In this document: positions 26,177 to 34,538 of the stretch, in pieces
Position numbering within the stretch: position 1 is the first letter of the stretch
Layout of the letters: each line of letters opens with the position of its first letter
From: Gemmatimonadales bacterium
GTDB lineage: Bacteria; Gemmatimonadota; Gemmatimonadetes; Longimicrobiales; Gaopeijiaceae
Assembly: GCA_007695225.1 (NCBI GenBank)
Contig: REED01000045.1
Span: forward strand, 24,045-88,044
Reading direction: 5' to 3'
DNA length: 64,000 nucleotides
Program-made: the position numbers and the translations under genes
The notes under the pieces: model-generated
Database searches by the model: none
Seen by the model: the letters and a program-made list of their open reading frames with translations, nothing else
What the model was told of the DNA's origin: nothing

Positions 26177-28164
26177 GCGTAGTTCTGGATGTCCGGGGCC
26201 TGAAGAAGTCCTACGGGGCGCAGGTTCTCTTCCAGGGAGTGGAGTTCTCCATCGCCGACGGGGAGAAGGTGGGACTCATCGGGAGGAACGGCACGGGGAA
26301 GTCCACGCTCTTCCGGGTCCTTGCGGGGGAGGAGAGCCCTGACGAGGGGACCCTCGCCCTCCGCCGGGGCATCCGGGTGGGATACCTCTCCCAGGATCCG
26401 GAATTCGACCCGGACCGGAGCATCTTCGAGTCGGTGGGGGCCGCCCGGGAGGAGCTCCAGGAGGTGCTGGAGGGGTATCGGAAGGTGACCCAGGCCCTCT
26501 CTGGAGTCTCGAGCGTCCCCGGAGCCAACGGAAGTGGTGCGATCGATGGATCCCCTCCAGGGGAGTCGGAGACCATCGCACTCCTGGAACGCCAGGGCCG
26601 GCTCTCCGCCCGCATCGACGAGCTTGAGGGATGGGACTGGCAGCATCGGGTGGAGACCATCCTCACCCGCCTCGGGATCGACGGGTGGGAGCGGTCCATG
26701 GGCGCCCTCTCCGGCGGTGAGCGCCGACGGGTGGCCCTGGCCCAGACCCTCCTCACCGATCCGGACCTCCTCCTCTTGGACGAGCCCACCAACCACCTGG
26801 ACGCCGACACCGTCCTCTGGTTGGAGGAGACCCTCTATGACTTCCCGGGAGCCGCCCTGATCATCACCCATGACCGGTACTTCCTGGACCGGGTGGTGGA
26901 TCGGATGCTGGAACTCTCTGCCACCGGGCTGGCCGCCTTCGAGGGGGGGTACACCGAGTATCTGGAGGAGCGGACTGCCCGAGAGGAACGGCTCCGGGTG
27001 GAGGAGGGGAAGCGGCTCAAGCTCCTGGAGAAGGAATTGGCCTGGGCCCGCCGTTCCCCGCCGGCTCGCACCGGGAAGCAGAAAGCCCGCCGAGCCCGGG
27101 CCTGGGAGATGGCCGGTGCCCAGCAGGAGCGGGACCGCACCCGGCTTCGGGAGGTGGAGATGGAGGTCCAGGCCTCGCCTCGCCTGGGCCGGACCGTCCT
27201 GGAGGCCCGGGGGATCCAGAAGCGCTATGGGGACCGGGTCATCCTCCGGGATTTCTCGGACCGCCTCCAGGCCGGGGAGCGGGTGGGGATCGTGGGGCCC
27301 AACGGGGCGGGAAAGACGACGCTCCTGCGGATCCTGATGGGAGAGGAAGCGCCGGATGCCGGGGAGGTGATCCTGGGGGAGAACACCCGGATCGCCTATC
27401 TGGACCAGCTCCGGGAACTCGACCCCGAACTCTCGGTGGCCCGAGCGGTGTCGGCGCAGGACTGGGTCGAGCTGGGGGGACGCAAGATCCACCTCCGGGC
27501 CTACCTGGACCGCTTCCTCTTTCCGCCCCACGTCCAGGAGCAGAAGGTCCGGTCACTCTCCGGAGGGGAGCGGAACCGCATCCTCCTGGCCCGCCTCTTC
27601 CTCCAGGAGGCCAACCTCCTGGTCCTGGACGAGCCCACCAACGACCTGGACCTGGACACGCTGCAGGTACTGGAGGAGCGGATCGAGGAGTTTCCCGGGT
27701 GCATCCTCCTGGTGACCCATGACCGGTTCCTCCTGGACAAGGTGGCCACCTCCCTCCTGGTCTTCGAGGGGGAGGGGAAGGTCTTCCGCCACCATGGAAG
27801 CTGGGATCACTACCTTGGCCGCCGCGATGTGGAACGGGCCGAGGCGGAACGGAAGCGGAAGGAGGAGGACCGGGTCCGGAGGGAGGCCCGGGCCGAGGCG
27901 GCCCGGAGCCAGGCCCGGGAGGCCCGCTCCGGAGAGGGCAAGCTTACCTATCGGGAGCAACGGGAACTGCAGGGAATGGAGCAGCGCCTGGCGGTGCTGG
28001 AAGAGGAGAAGGAGACCCTGGGCGCTCGCCTGGCCGATCCCCAGCTCTACCAAGGGGAGGGGGGCGAGGAGGTGGCCCGCCTCTCGGAGCGCTTCCGGGA
28101 GACGGAGGCCGAGCTGACACGCCTCTACGAGCGCTGGATGGAGCTGGAGGAGCGGGGGGGATAG
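26173..28164 (+). CDS. ABC-F family ATPase (ribosome-associated, Uup/YheS-like)
   Basis: This is a soluble protein of 663 residues with two ABC domains and no membrane segments. The first has GRNGTGKST, LSGGERRRVALAQ and LLLLDEPTNHLD. The second has GPNGAGKTT, LSGGERNRILLAR and LLVLDEPTNDLD. The linker between them (ERTAREERLRVEEGKRLKL, then a basic stretch) fits the P-site tRNA interaction motif region. A long charged coiled-coil tail follows the second domain, as in Uup. ABC-F proteins act on stalled ribosomes or in antibiotic protection, and the subfamily is uncertain. It is coupled to sppA by an ATGA overlap. Confidence 0.92.
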   Translation: MSVVLDVRGLKKSYGAQVLFQGVEFSIADGEKVGLIGRNGTGKSTLFRVLAGEESPDEGTLALRRGIRVGYLSQDPEFDPDRSIFESVGAAREELQEVLEGYRKVTQALSGVSSVPGANGSGAIDGSPPGESETIALLERQGRLSARIDELEGWDWQHRVETILTRLGIDGWERSMGALSGGERRRVALAQTLLTDPDLLLLDEPTNHLDADTVLWLEETLYDFPGAALIITHDRYFLDRVVDRMLELSATGLAAFEGGYTEYLEERTAREERLRVEEGKRLKLLEKELAWARRSPPARTGKQKARRARAWEMAGAQQERDRTRLREVEMEVQASPRLGRTVLEARGIQKRYGDRVILRDFSDRLQAGERVGIVGPNGAGKTTLLRILMGEEAPDAGEVILGENTRIAYLDQLRELDPELSVARAVSAQDWVELGGRKIHLRAYLDRFLFPPHVQEQKVRSLSGGERNRILLARLFLQEANLLVLDEPTNDLDLDTLQVLEERIEEFPGCILLVTHDRFLLDKVATSLLVFEGEGKVFRHHGSWDHYLGRRDVERAEAERKRKEEDRVRREARAEAARSQAREARSGEGKLTYREQRELQGMEQRLAVLEEEKETLGARLADPQLYQGEGGEEVARLSERFRETEAELTRLYERWMELEERGG

Positions 28165-28302
28165 CTTGCCGGGGGATCCGCGGGGGAAATGGTCCCCGGC
28201 ACCCGGCGGTGCCCAGGGTCGCCCATAATAGATGGCCCGGGGGTGCCCGGGGGGCAGCGGGGGATCTATCTTTCGCGGCAGCACCGGAGACGGAGGGGAC
28301 GA

Positions 28303-28479
28303 ATGAATCACGACGACCCAGGATCAGAGGGCCCCATGGCACAGGCGTCAGGAAGCTTCTTCGACTGGATCCGTAATGTGCGGATCAGCCATCGATCCCT
28401 CCTCTTCTTCCTCGCCTTCCTGGCCGGACTCTGGGTGCTCTTCACCTACACCGACCTCTGGTACCGCCTCTTCCCCTGA
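28303..28479 (+). CDS. 58-residue single-pass membrane protein
   Basis: A short protein starting MNHDDPGSEGPMAQASG has one membrane helix, SLLFFLAFLAGLWVLFTY, and ends WYRLFP. The ATG at 28303 has CGGAGGGG upstream. It lies between the ABC-F gene and the DUF420 gene on the same strand. A hairpin (GCCGGGG 28168-28174 with CCCCGGC 28194-28200) precedes it. The family is not recognised. Confidence 0.6.
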   Translation: MNHDDPGSEGPMAQASGSFFDWIRNVRISHRSLLFFLAFLAGLWVLFTYTDLWYRLFP

Positions 28480-28531
28480 CGGAGGCGGGCCTGACTTCAG
28501 CCGGATTCACCTCAGCCGGATCCGCCGTCTC

Positions 28532-29134
28532 ATGGGCTCATCCCCCCCCGGAACTCCTGGCACTTCCCCCCGGTCCCTTCCCGCTCCGTCCGAATCCCTG
28601 CGGGGACTGAGCGAGCGGGCCCTGGCCTGGATCGTCTACTCCCTCACGGCAGTGGTGTGCGGGCTCGTGGTCGTGCTCATCACCTTCCGGCAGGTGCTGG
28701 TGATCGAGGGACTGAACGTGGCGCCCCTCCCCGCCTTCCATGCGATCCTGAACGGGACCTGCGCCCTTCTCCTGATTCTGGGGGTGATCCTGATCCGGAA
28801 GGGTCGGGTGGCGGCCCACCGCACCGCCATGGTGGGGGCTTTTGCGCTTTCGGCGGTGTTTCTCATCTCCTACGTGATCTACCACTCCCAGTCCCCGGGG
28901 GCCCACTTCGGTGGAGAGGGATGGGTCCGGCCGGTCTACTTCTTCATCCTCATCAGCCACATCACCCTGGCGCCGGTGGTCCTTCCCCTGGCCCTCTACA
29001 CCGTGGTCCGGGCCTTCCGGGCCGAGTTCGGGCGGCACCGCCGCATCGCACGATGGACCTTCCCCGTCTGGCTCTACGTGGCGGTCACCGGGGTGGCGGT
29101 CTACCTCATGATGGCGCCCTACTACGTCTTCTGA
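28532..29134 (+). CDS. DUF420 membrane protein
   Basis: This integral membrane protein of 200 residues has five predicted helices. The DUF420 pattern of histidines in or near helices is present: APLPAFHAILNGTCALLLIL, RVAAHRTAMVGAFALSAVF, LISYVIYHSQSPGAHFGGEG, FFILISHITLAPVVLPLALY and RHRRIARWTFPVWLYVAVTG. Proteins of this family are often encoded beside cytochrome oxidase genes and may bind haem or aid oxidase assembly, but no oxidase gene lies in this window. The N-terminal tail is Pro/Ser-rich and of uncertain start. Confidence 0.88.
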   Translation: MGSSPPGTPGTSPRSLPAPSESLRGLSERALAWIVYSLTAVVCGLVVVLITFRQVLVIEGLNVAPLPAFHAILNGTCALLLILGVILIRKGRVAAHRTAMVGAFALSAVFLISYVIYHSQSPGAHFGGEGWVRPVYFFILISHITLAPVVLPLALYTVVRAFRAEFGRHRRIARWTFPVWLYVAVTGVAVYLMMAPYYVF

Positions 29135-29235
29135 GGGGTCTGAGGGTTTCGACGGTTCGGATCCCTTGCGACCGGGTGCGCTTCCCGGGGTTCAGGGGGT
29201 TCCGGAGGTCGTGAAGCCCCCTTCCTCGTGGCTTT

Positions 29236-29859
29236 TCAGGTGCCCTCGTATCCCCACGGCGGCGGCGGCGGATCCACTTCCTGGGTGAGATCGAATTCGA
29301 AGGTGGCCCTGGGCTCGCCGTGCCGCGTCAGGTGGTAGATGAACCGCTCCCCGGGAACCAGCGTCATGTTCCAGACATTGGTGGCGGCCTCGGGAAGGAG
29401 CTCTGCGGTGAAGGCGTCGGCGGGAAAGCTCTGTTCCAGGGGTGTGCCGGGTGAGGTGGTATCCCCGCCGTACTGGGTCACCGGGTCGTCGCTCCCATCC
29501 TCCAGCCGGTGGTCATGCTTCAGCCGCAGTCCGTCTTCGGTGCGGGTGATGATCCAGGTCCGGGAACGATTCTCTCCCGCGTGGAGGGGAATCTGGATCT
29601 CGTCCTCGTCACACCGACGGATGTGCATGATCAGCCCGTCGTCGAAGTCATCGGACGAAGCCAGGGTGGCCTCGCCGGCGAAGGCCCGGCCGCAGAGGGC
29701 GGCCAGGTTCGCCAGGAAGGCGTCCTGGGGATGGACCGCCTCCGCAGCCTCCATGGGCGCATCTGCCGGGGGATCCACGTCTCCGTTGCCGCACGCGCCG
29801 ACCATGAGGGCCAGGCCCAGGGCGAGGAAGGGCGCGGGGATTCGCGTCGAGAGGGGCAT
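29236..29859 (-). CDS. Predicted lipoprotein, secreted
   Basis: A 207-residue protein starts at ATG 29859. The signal peptide IPAPFLALGLALMVGAC ends in lipobox VGAC, followed by an acidic linker. The mature domain contains AALCGRAFAGEATLASSDDF, HIRRCDEDEIQIPLHAGENR and RTWIITRTEDGLRLKHDHRL, and ends with a strand-rich segment. This combination occurs as an uncharacterised secreted protein in environmental Bacteroidota and Gemmatimonadota, so I believe it is real, but I cannot give a function. It is convergent with the DUF420 gene, and it is the last ordinary gene before the island. Confidence 0.78.
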   Translation of the reverse strand: MPLSTRIPAPFLALGLALMVGACGNGDVDPPADAPMEAAEAVHPQDAFLANLAALCGRAFAGEATLASSDDFDDGLIMHIRRCDEDEIQIPLHAGENRSRTWIITRTEDGLRLKHDHRLEDGSDDPVTQYGGDTTSPGTPLEQSFPADAFTAELLPEAATNVWNMTLVPGERFIYHLTRHGEPRATFEFDLTQEVDPPPPPWGYEGT

Positions 29860-30343
29860 TCTGGACTCCGGTTCTGAAAGAGGTCGGCGCGGGAGCTCCG
29901 GACCCGAGGTTTCGATCCGGACCGCTGGGTCCTCGCCTCGGACAGCACCTTGATCCGCGATGAGGTCCACGCCTGAACCGTCATGGTGGGGCGTGGGGAC
30001 GGGAGCGTCAAGAACGGACGAGGTGCCTGGAAGGCTCCGCGGGAAATCGCATGGCGCCCCCACTCCTTCCGCCCAACTGCGTATCCTGGGATCACGTACA
30101 TGGGGCAAAGCTCAGCCACGGGGACAGAACTTCGGCCTAATGGGATGGGAAGCCCGATGTCCAATCGCGATCATCGCTACGGTCCGGGCTCGACCCTGAA
30201 CCCACCACCGGCCCGATTCTCCCATGGTCGGGGTCCCTCCATCCATGTTATGCTTACCATGCAGGAGCGTCCGCACCTCTCGCTTCGGAGAGCCGGAAGC
30301 TCTCACCCTATTGATCAATGGACACGCCAGCGCCCCGGCCAGC
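29860..30343. other. Non-coding left edge of the island
   Basis: About 480 bases with no supportable gene. GC drops somewhat after about 30120, and AT-rich words such as TCCATGTTATGCTTACCATG (30239-30258) appear. This suggests the island boundary lies here. I looked for a copy of the tRNA-Asn 3' end or its terminator and did not see one. Confidence 0.4.
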
Positions 30344-30430
30344 ATGACCGACCTGAAGCTTCTGGACCAGGTTCGCGTGGCGCTTCGGACGAGACGCTAC
30401 AGCCCCTCGACCCTCACTCCTGGGCCAACG
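30344..30430 (+). pseudogene. N-terminal fragment of an integron/XerC-like tyrosine recombinase
   Basis: The frame beginning at ATG 30344 reads MTDLKLLDQVRVALRTRRYS. This closely matches the start of integron integrases and related recombinases, where LLDQVRxALRxRHYSxxTExAY is typical. The similarity stops after about 25 residues, and neither the core domain nor the catalytic R-H-R-Y residues follow. It abuts IS91-like transposase sequence, a pairing often seen in mobile elements. It is a dead remnant. Confidence 0.65.
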
Positions 30431-30446
30431 GCGTTCCCAATCTTGG

Positions 30447-30770
30447 GTGGCGCCTGGCTGCATTCTGACGAGGGCATGCAGCACGGACAGCGGGCATGAT
30501 CGGTTCCTGGCCTTCTCCTGCAAAGGTCGCGGGGTATGCCCGTCCTGCAACACCCGACGCATGGCGGAGGTGGCGGCGCCCCTGACCGACGAGGTACCCC
30601 CGCACTACCACGTGCTGGCCCTCGATGGGGTGGTCTCCGGGGACATCGAGCGCGGGGTCCGGTTTCGCGAGGCCACCGGACTCGAGGCCCCAGATGCGCA
30701 CTCCTTCATCACCTTGCCCCCCACCGTGGAGCGTATCCTCGTCCATCTCGACCTCCCACATCTTCCTCTA
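30447..30770 (+). pseudogene. 5' fragment of an IS91-family transposase
   Basis: The frame from GTG 30447 carries the zinc-binding head of IS91-type rolling-circle transposases: GHDRFLAFSCKGRGVCPSCN, then TRRMAEVAAPLTDEVPP. A shorter piece of the next domain follows (HYHVLALDGVVSGD). The Tyr-containing catalytic part is missing. The frame then runs directly into an unrelated lipoprotein gene. Further pieces of the same transposase appear at 31440-31619 and 31760-31987. Confidence 0.78.
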
Positions 30771-30800
30771 CACATGGGTGGACTATTGATCATCGGCCGG

Positions 30801-31367
30801 ATGCGACGGCTTGCCGCCATCCTGATGCTGCCCTGGATAGCGGCGTGTTATCCTGACCTCCCATCGACCATGCTGGTGACCGACGAGGAATTGGACAAGT
30901 TCGCCCAGCAATATGCCGGCTGGGCTGCCGGCATCGAGCAGCAGGCCCGCCAGGAAGGCCAAGCCTTGTCGCCGCGGATGATCGAAATTGCCCATGAAAT
31001 GGGGCTGAGCCAGCCCGAATCGTTGCGCATTCTAATCAAAGAGGAGATCCCGTTCCCCCACGAAGACGACTTTCTGCGCGAGATCGGCCTCCGCCTGGGC
31101 CTCATCGGTCCCGGGATCGTAGGCAATGCCCAGATTTTCGGGGAGATGGTCCTGAGCCGTGCGGAGTTCGCCCACTCCATCCCCAAGATGGCCCATGAAC
31201 TGATGCATGTCCGGCAGGTGCAGGAGGCCGGCGGTTTCGAGCCCTTCCTGCGAAAATACCTGCGGGAAGTGCTCACCTCAGGGTACAGCCAGGCCCCGTA
31301 TGAGATCGAAGCCTATGCCATCAACGAACGCTATGCTGAGGCCGGTGACGCCCTGGCCGCCCCCTGA
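30801..31367 (+). CDS. Lipoprotein with HELMH metallopeptidase-like motif
   Basis: A 188-residue protein starts at ATG 30801. The signal RRLAAILMLPWIAACYPDLP carries lipobox IAAC, so it should be lipid-anchored outside the cytoplasm. The distal part has AHELMHVRQVQEAGG (HELMH at 132-136) and, about 32 residues later, YEIEAYAINERY. That arrangement is seen in small zincin-like domains, where the later Glu is the third ligand. The middle part is helical and charged. Codon use (TTG, AAT, ATA) is unlike the chromosome around it. It lies between two broken parts of one IS91-like transposase, and the open frame continues upstream into the transposase remnant. Catalysis is unproven. Confidence 0.75.
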   Translation: MRRLAAILMLPWIAACYPDLPSTMLVTDEELDKFAQQYAGWAAGIEQQARQEGQALSPRMIEIAHEMGLSQPESLRILIKEEIPFPHEDDFLREIGLRLGLIGPGIVGNAQIFGEMVLSRAEFAHSIPKMAHELMHVRQVQEAGGFEPFLRKYLREVLTSGYSQAPYEIEAYAINERYAEAGDALAAP

Positions 31368-31439
31368 TTCAGCACTCGCCGGACCTGCTCCGGCGAATTG
31401 ATTCGAGATTTCCCCTCATCTCCGGGCGGAACAGTGTGG

Positions 31440-31619
31440 GCCGAGGTTGACCTGGTCTACCGGCTCCCCGAGCCCGATGTGCACGGTCGCCAGGTGCTTC
31501 GCCCTACTCTCCTTGAGCTGCTCGGGCGACTGTTCCGCCTCGTTGCGCCACCCCGCATCCATCGGCATCGCGACCACGGAGTCCTGGCTCCCAATGCACG
31601 CCTGAGATCCACGGTGGTC
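31440..31619 (+). pseudogene. Central fragment of the IS91-like transposase
   Basis: The reading frame contains LLELLGRLFRLVAPPRIHRH and then HGVLAPNARLRSTVV. This matches the C-terminal half of IS91 transposase catalytic regions (LVPPPRxHxxRYHGVLAPNAxxR). The preceding VDLVYRLPEPDVHGRQVLRP fits the DGT-type stretch. It is in a different frame from the C-terminal piece that follows and has no start codon context of its own. Confidence 0.8.
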
Positions 31620-31759
31620 ACGATCGGGCGGCCCCTGAACAACGATTTCCCGGTCGGTGTGAAACCTCCCCCGTAACCCGATCACCCGCCCCACCCCGTG
31701 GCTTCGCCGGACCGCTCCGATGGAGCTGGGGCGAAGCGGAACCCGGGCAACTACGCCCC

Positions 31760-31987
31760 CATCACGATCCAGTCGCATACTCTGGGCCCAGCTCCTGGCA
31801 CGCATCTTCGAGGTGCTCCCTCTTCCATGCCCCGTGTGTCCCCCGCTCGTGGGCCTCCCCAGGCCGGGGCACCGACGCGAAGCGTTGGTCCGACCTCGAT
31901 CGGCCCCTGGCCTTCGACCTCGCAGCTCGCGAGCCCATCCCGGAGCACGAGTTCGATCAGTCCCCGCCTCACGACTGGGGCGCCTGA
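31760..31987 (+). pseudogene. C-terminal fragment of the IS91-like transposase, frameshifted
   Basis: One frame encodes LWAQLLARIFEVLPLPCPVC, the conserved WAxLLxRVFxxDxxxCPxC end motif. A second frame shortly after encodes PEHEFDQSPPHDWGA and then stop (TGA 31985-31987), the usual acidic tail. The frame change between them and the partly altered second Cys region show decay. Confidence 0.78.
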
Positions 31988-31989
31988 GG

Positions 31990-32255
31990 CACAGCGGCAT
32001 GAGTCGTCCTCACCGCCGCCTCTCGGCCCGTCCCATCAGGCCGCCCTCCACCGCCCATCGCACCATCCTCCGGGCCCCGATTCCCATGGCGCCATACCCA
32101 CCTTCTCGCTTCGGTTGCTCGACGGCACTCCCCGGCCCACGAGGCCCGCGCCCTCACCCCATATGCAGCCGCCTGCAGCTGCTTGGACGGCCAGAAGTCC
32201 CGCCTCAACTTGCTTTCCTTCCCAGAAAGCGTTTGGGTTTCCCAAACCTTGCCCA
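31990..32255. other. Unassigned island sequence
   Basis: About 270 bases follow the transposase tail in which I see no convincing coding fragment or structural element. Short open frames exist on both strands but resemble nothing. Confidence 0.35.
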
Positions 32256-32343
32256 CTGCATGCAGCAGGGCATCGAGAGCATGTCCCTGAATCCGGATGC
32301 AGTGGTGGAGACCTGGATGTTCCTCGCCGGCGACGCGCAGTGA
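32256..32343 (+). pseudogene. C-terminal tail fragment resembling PEP synthase
   Basis: The last 28 codons before TGA 32341-32343 read MQQGIESMSLNPDAVVETWM and then FLAGDAQ. This closely resembles the end of phosphoenolpyruvate synthase (GIDSISLNPDxVxxT). Nothing of the remaining protein is present upstream. It is probably a residue carried in by transposition or recombination. Confidence 0.55.
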
Positions 32344-32463
32344 CCTGGACCCCTCTGCCGCTGTCACAAGATTGAGTATCGCCCCTGCGCCGACGAGTCG
32401 TCGGGCGTGGCTCAAGGACTTGCGAACAGCCGTGTATCGGGGCTCAATGAGACGGTCATCTCG

Positions 32464-34182
32464 ATGGGACTCTCTGTGACCCCCCGCCCTCCCCAAACGC
32501 CTCGCCAGGCACCTGATCTCCTGCTGCTGTCGGCCACGGCCGAGCTGGACCGGCGACAGCTGGTGGCTCTCGTGGCGCGCCGCGTCGGGCGCCTGCTGGC
32601 GGAACAACTGCGTCTGGTGGTCCCACTGGCAGCGTGGCTGCTGGGGTTCCAGTGGCTGGTGCTGCGCCAGGAGGTGATGGACCTGCCCTGGATACTGCTG
32701 GGCCTGGTCGCGGTGGTGGTGGGCCTCATGCTGTTCATGGAGGGGCTGCGCCTTGGACTCATGCCCCTGGGTGAGACGCTCGGTCGCGAACTGCCGGCGC
32801 GAAGTACGCTCGGGCGCGTGCTGGGCGTGACCCTGGTGCTCGGCATCGGCGTCACCTTTGCAGAACCAGCGATCGCTGCCCTGCGGGCTGCGGCCGCGCT
32901 GATCGACGTCAACGAGACGCCCTATCTCTACGCGCTGCTGGAACTTTGGCGACTGCCGCTGATCCTGGCCGTGGGCGGCGGCGTCGGGCTGGCAGCGCTG
33001 CTCGGAACCCTGCGCCTGCTGCGAGGCTGGAGCCTGAAGCCGCTGATTCATCTTGCGTTGCTGCCGACCCTGACGCTGACCCTGGCGTTCGGACTGCACC
33101 CGGATCTGCAGCAGATCCTGGGCCTGGCCTGGGATTCCGGCGCCGTCACCACCGGGCCCGTGACCGTGCCCATCGTTCTGGCACTCGGGGTAGGCGTGGC
33201 TGGTGCCGTGGGCACCGGCAACAATCCCCTGGCGGGATTCGGTGTCGTCACCTTGGCGTCCCTGTTCCCGGTGCTGGCCGTGCTGCTGCTCGGACTGGCA
33301 GCGGTGCTGATGCTGGATCCCGTGGACATCCGGGCTGCGGCGGCCATCGTTGAGACAGAGACAGTCAATACGGGCGGCGGGCTCGGTACGATCCTGGCGG
33401 AGGTCCTGGCGGCGCTGCAGGCGGTGGTGCCGCTGGTGCTGTTCCTGCTGCTGGTGCTGGTAGGGATGTTGCGCAGCCGCCTGCCGCGGCCTGGGGAAAT
33501 CGCCTATGGCATCGGCCTGTGCGTACTCGGCATGGCGTTGTTCAAGATCGGCGTGGTGACGGGGCTTGCGGCCTTGGGCGAACAGGTGGGCAGCCTGCTG
33601 CCCACGGTGATCGTTGCCATGCCAGGCATCGAGGCGGAACCGCTCTACAGCCTGCTGCCGGGCGTCATGATGGTGCTGACGTTCGGCGCCGTGCTCGGCC
33701 TCGGCGCCACCATGGCCGAACCAGCCCTGAACGCTCTGGGCACCACTGTCGAGGATCTCACCGATGGCGCGTTCCGCAACCGCACCCTGCGGATGGCGGT
33801 CTCCATCGGCGTCGCCGTGGGCGTGACGCTGGGCATCGTGAAGCTGCTGCTGCACCTGCCGCTGCCGTGGCTGCTGTTGCCCGGGTATGGTCTGGCTCTG
33901 GTGCTGACGTGGTTCTCGCGAGAGGATTTCGTCAATGTGGCCTGGGATTCGGCCGGCGTCACCACCGGACCGATCACCGTACCGCTGGTGATTGCCATGG
34001 GCCTGGGCTTGGGCGGTGCCGCAGGCGCGATGCAGGGTTTCGGGGTGCTGGCGCTGGCATCACTGGGCCCCATCATCAGCGTGCTGGCCACCGGGCTGTG
34101 GTCGCAATGGCAGTCCCGCCGACGCCCGCCACAAACAAGCCGACGCCCACCTCAAACAACAGGGGAGCCAAGACAAACATGA
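32464..34182 (+). CDS. Tandem DUF1538 membrane transporter
   Basis: This polytopic membrane protein of about 572 residues is built from two homologous halves. The matching signature words are WDSGAVTTGPVTVPIVLALG in the first and WDSAGVTTGPITVPLVIAMG in the second. The two halves also share TFAEPAIAAL and TMAEPALNAL. DUF1538 proteins have been reported, from memory, as a two-subunit Na+(Li+,K+)/H+ antiporter (UmpAB); here both subunits would be fused in one chain. Leucine is almost always CTG, unlike CTC-rich neighbours. The ATG at 32464 is the likely start, with GTG 32407 as an alternative. It ends in an ATGA overlap with a P-II gene. Confidence 0.88.
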   Translation: MGLSVTPRPPQTPRQAPDLLLLSATAELDRRQLVALVARRVGRLLAEQLRLVVPLAAWLLGFQWLVLRQEVMDLPWILLGLVAVVVGLMLFMEGLRLGLMPLGETLGRELPARSTLGRVLGVTLVLGIGVTFAEPAIAALRAAAALIDVNETPYLYALLELWRLPLILAVGGGVGLAALLGTLRLLRGWSLKPLIHLALLPTLTLTLAFGLHPDLQQILGLAWDSGAVTTGPVTVPIVLALGVGVAGAVGTGNNPLAGFGVVTLASLFPVLAVLLLGLAAVLMLDPVDIRAAAAIVETETVNTGGGLGTILAEVLAALQAVVPLVLFLLLVLVGMLRSRLPRPGEIAYGIGLCVLGMALFKIGVVTGLAALGEQVGSLLPTVIVAMPGIEAEPLYSLLPGVMMVLTFGAVLGLGATMAEPALNALGTTVEDLTDGAFRNRTLRMAVSIGVAVGVTLGIVKLLLHLPLPWLLLPGYGLALVLTWFSREDFVNVAWDSAGVTTGPITVPLVIAMGLGLGGAAGAMQGFGVLALASLGPIISVLATGLWSQWQSRRRPPQTSRRPPQTTGEPRQT

Positions 34183-34538
34183 AAGCCGGCAGTTTGATGG
34201 TTCGGGAAGATGTCGTACTCATCACCGCGGTGGTCCAGCGTGGGCTCGGCGACGGCGTGGTCGAGGCCGCAGTGGGCGCGGGGGCGAACGGGGGTACCGT
34301 CTGCTACGGTAGCGGCGTGGGCAATCGCGAGCGGCTGGGCGTTTTGGCCCTGGCCCTGGATGTCGATCAGGAGATCGTCTACGTCCTCGTGCCTCGAGAA
34401 CTGGAAACGGCGGTATTCACGACCATGGCCGAGGCAGAAGGCATGGGTCGACCGGGACGGGGCATGCTGTTCACCACCCCGGTGGAGCGCCTGGCTGCCT
34501 ACGGCCACAGCGCTGCAGCCGAAAAGGATGAGCCGTGA
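34179..34538 (+). CDS. P-II-family regulatory protein
   Basis: This small trimeric-type signalling protein of 119 residues has the GlnB-like order of elements. It opens with LITAVVQRGLGDGVVEAAVG, followed by a T-loop region starting GANGGTVCYGSGVG. EIVYVLVPRELETAVFTTMA comes next, then a short tail with GRGMLFTTPVERL. The T-loop Tyr is not in the classical uridylylated context. The gene overlaps DUF1538 by ATGA and the next gene by GTGA. Co-occurrence of DUF1538 with P-II-type genes suggests control of the transporter by nucleotides or metabolites, which is inference. Confidence 0.8.
   Translation: MKAGSLMVREDVVLITAVVQRGLGDGVVEAAVGAGANGGTVCYGSGVGNRERLGVLALALDVDQEIVYVLVPRELETAVFTTMAEAEGMGRPGRGMLFTTPVERLAAYGHSAAAEKDEP

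Noticed and set aside
30200..30343. Left attachment site matching the tRNA-Asn 3' end
   Set aside because: I looked for the T-arm or terminator sequence near the left edge and did not find a convincing copy, so attL is not annotated.
31969..33855. Minus-strand frame of over 600 codons opposite the DUF1538 gene
   Set aside because: The product is Gln/His-rich low complexity, as expected from the reverse strand of CTG-rich membrane-protein codons.
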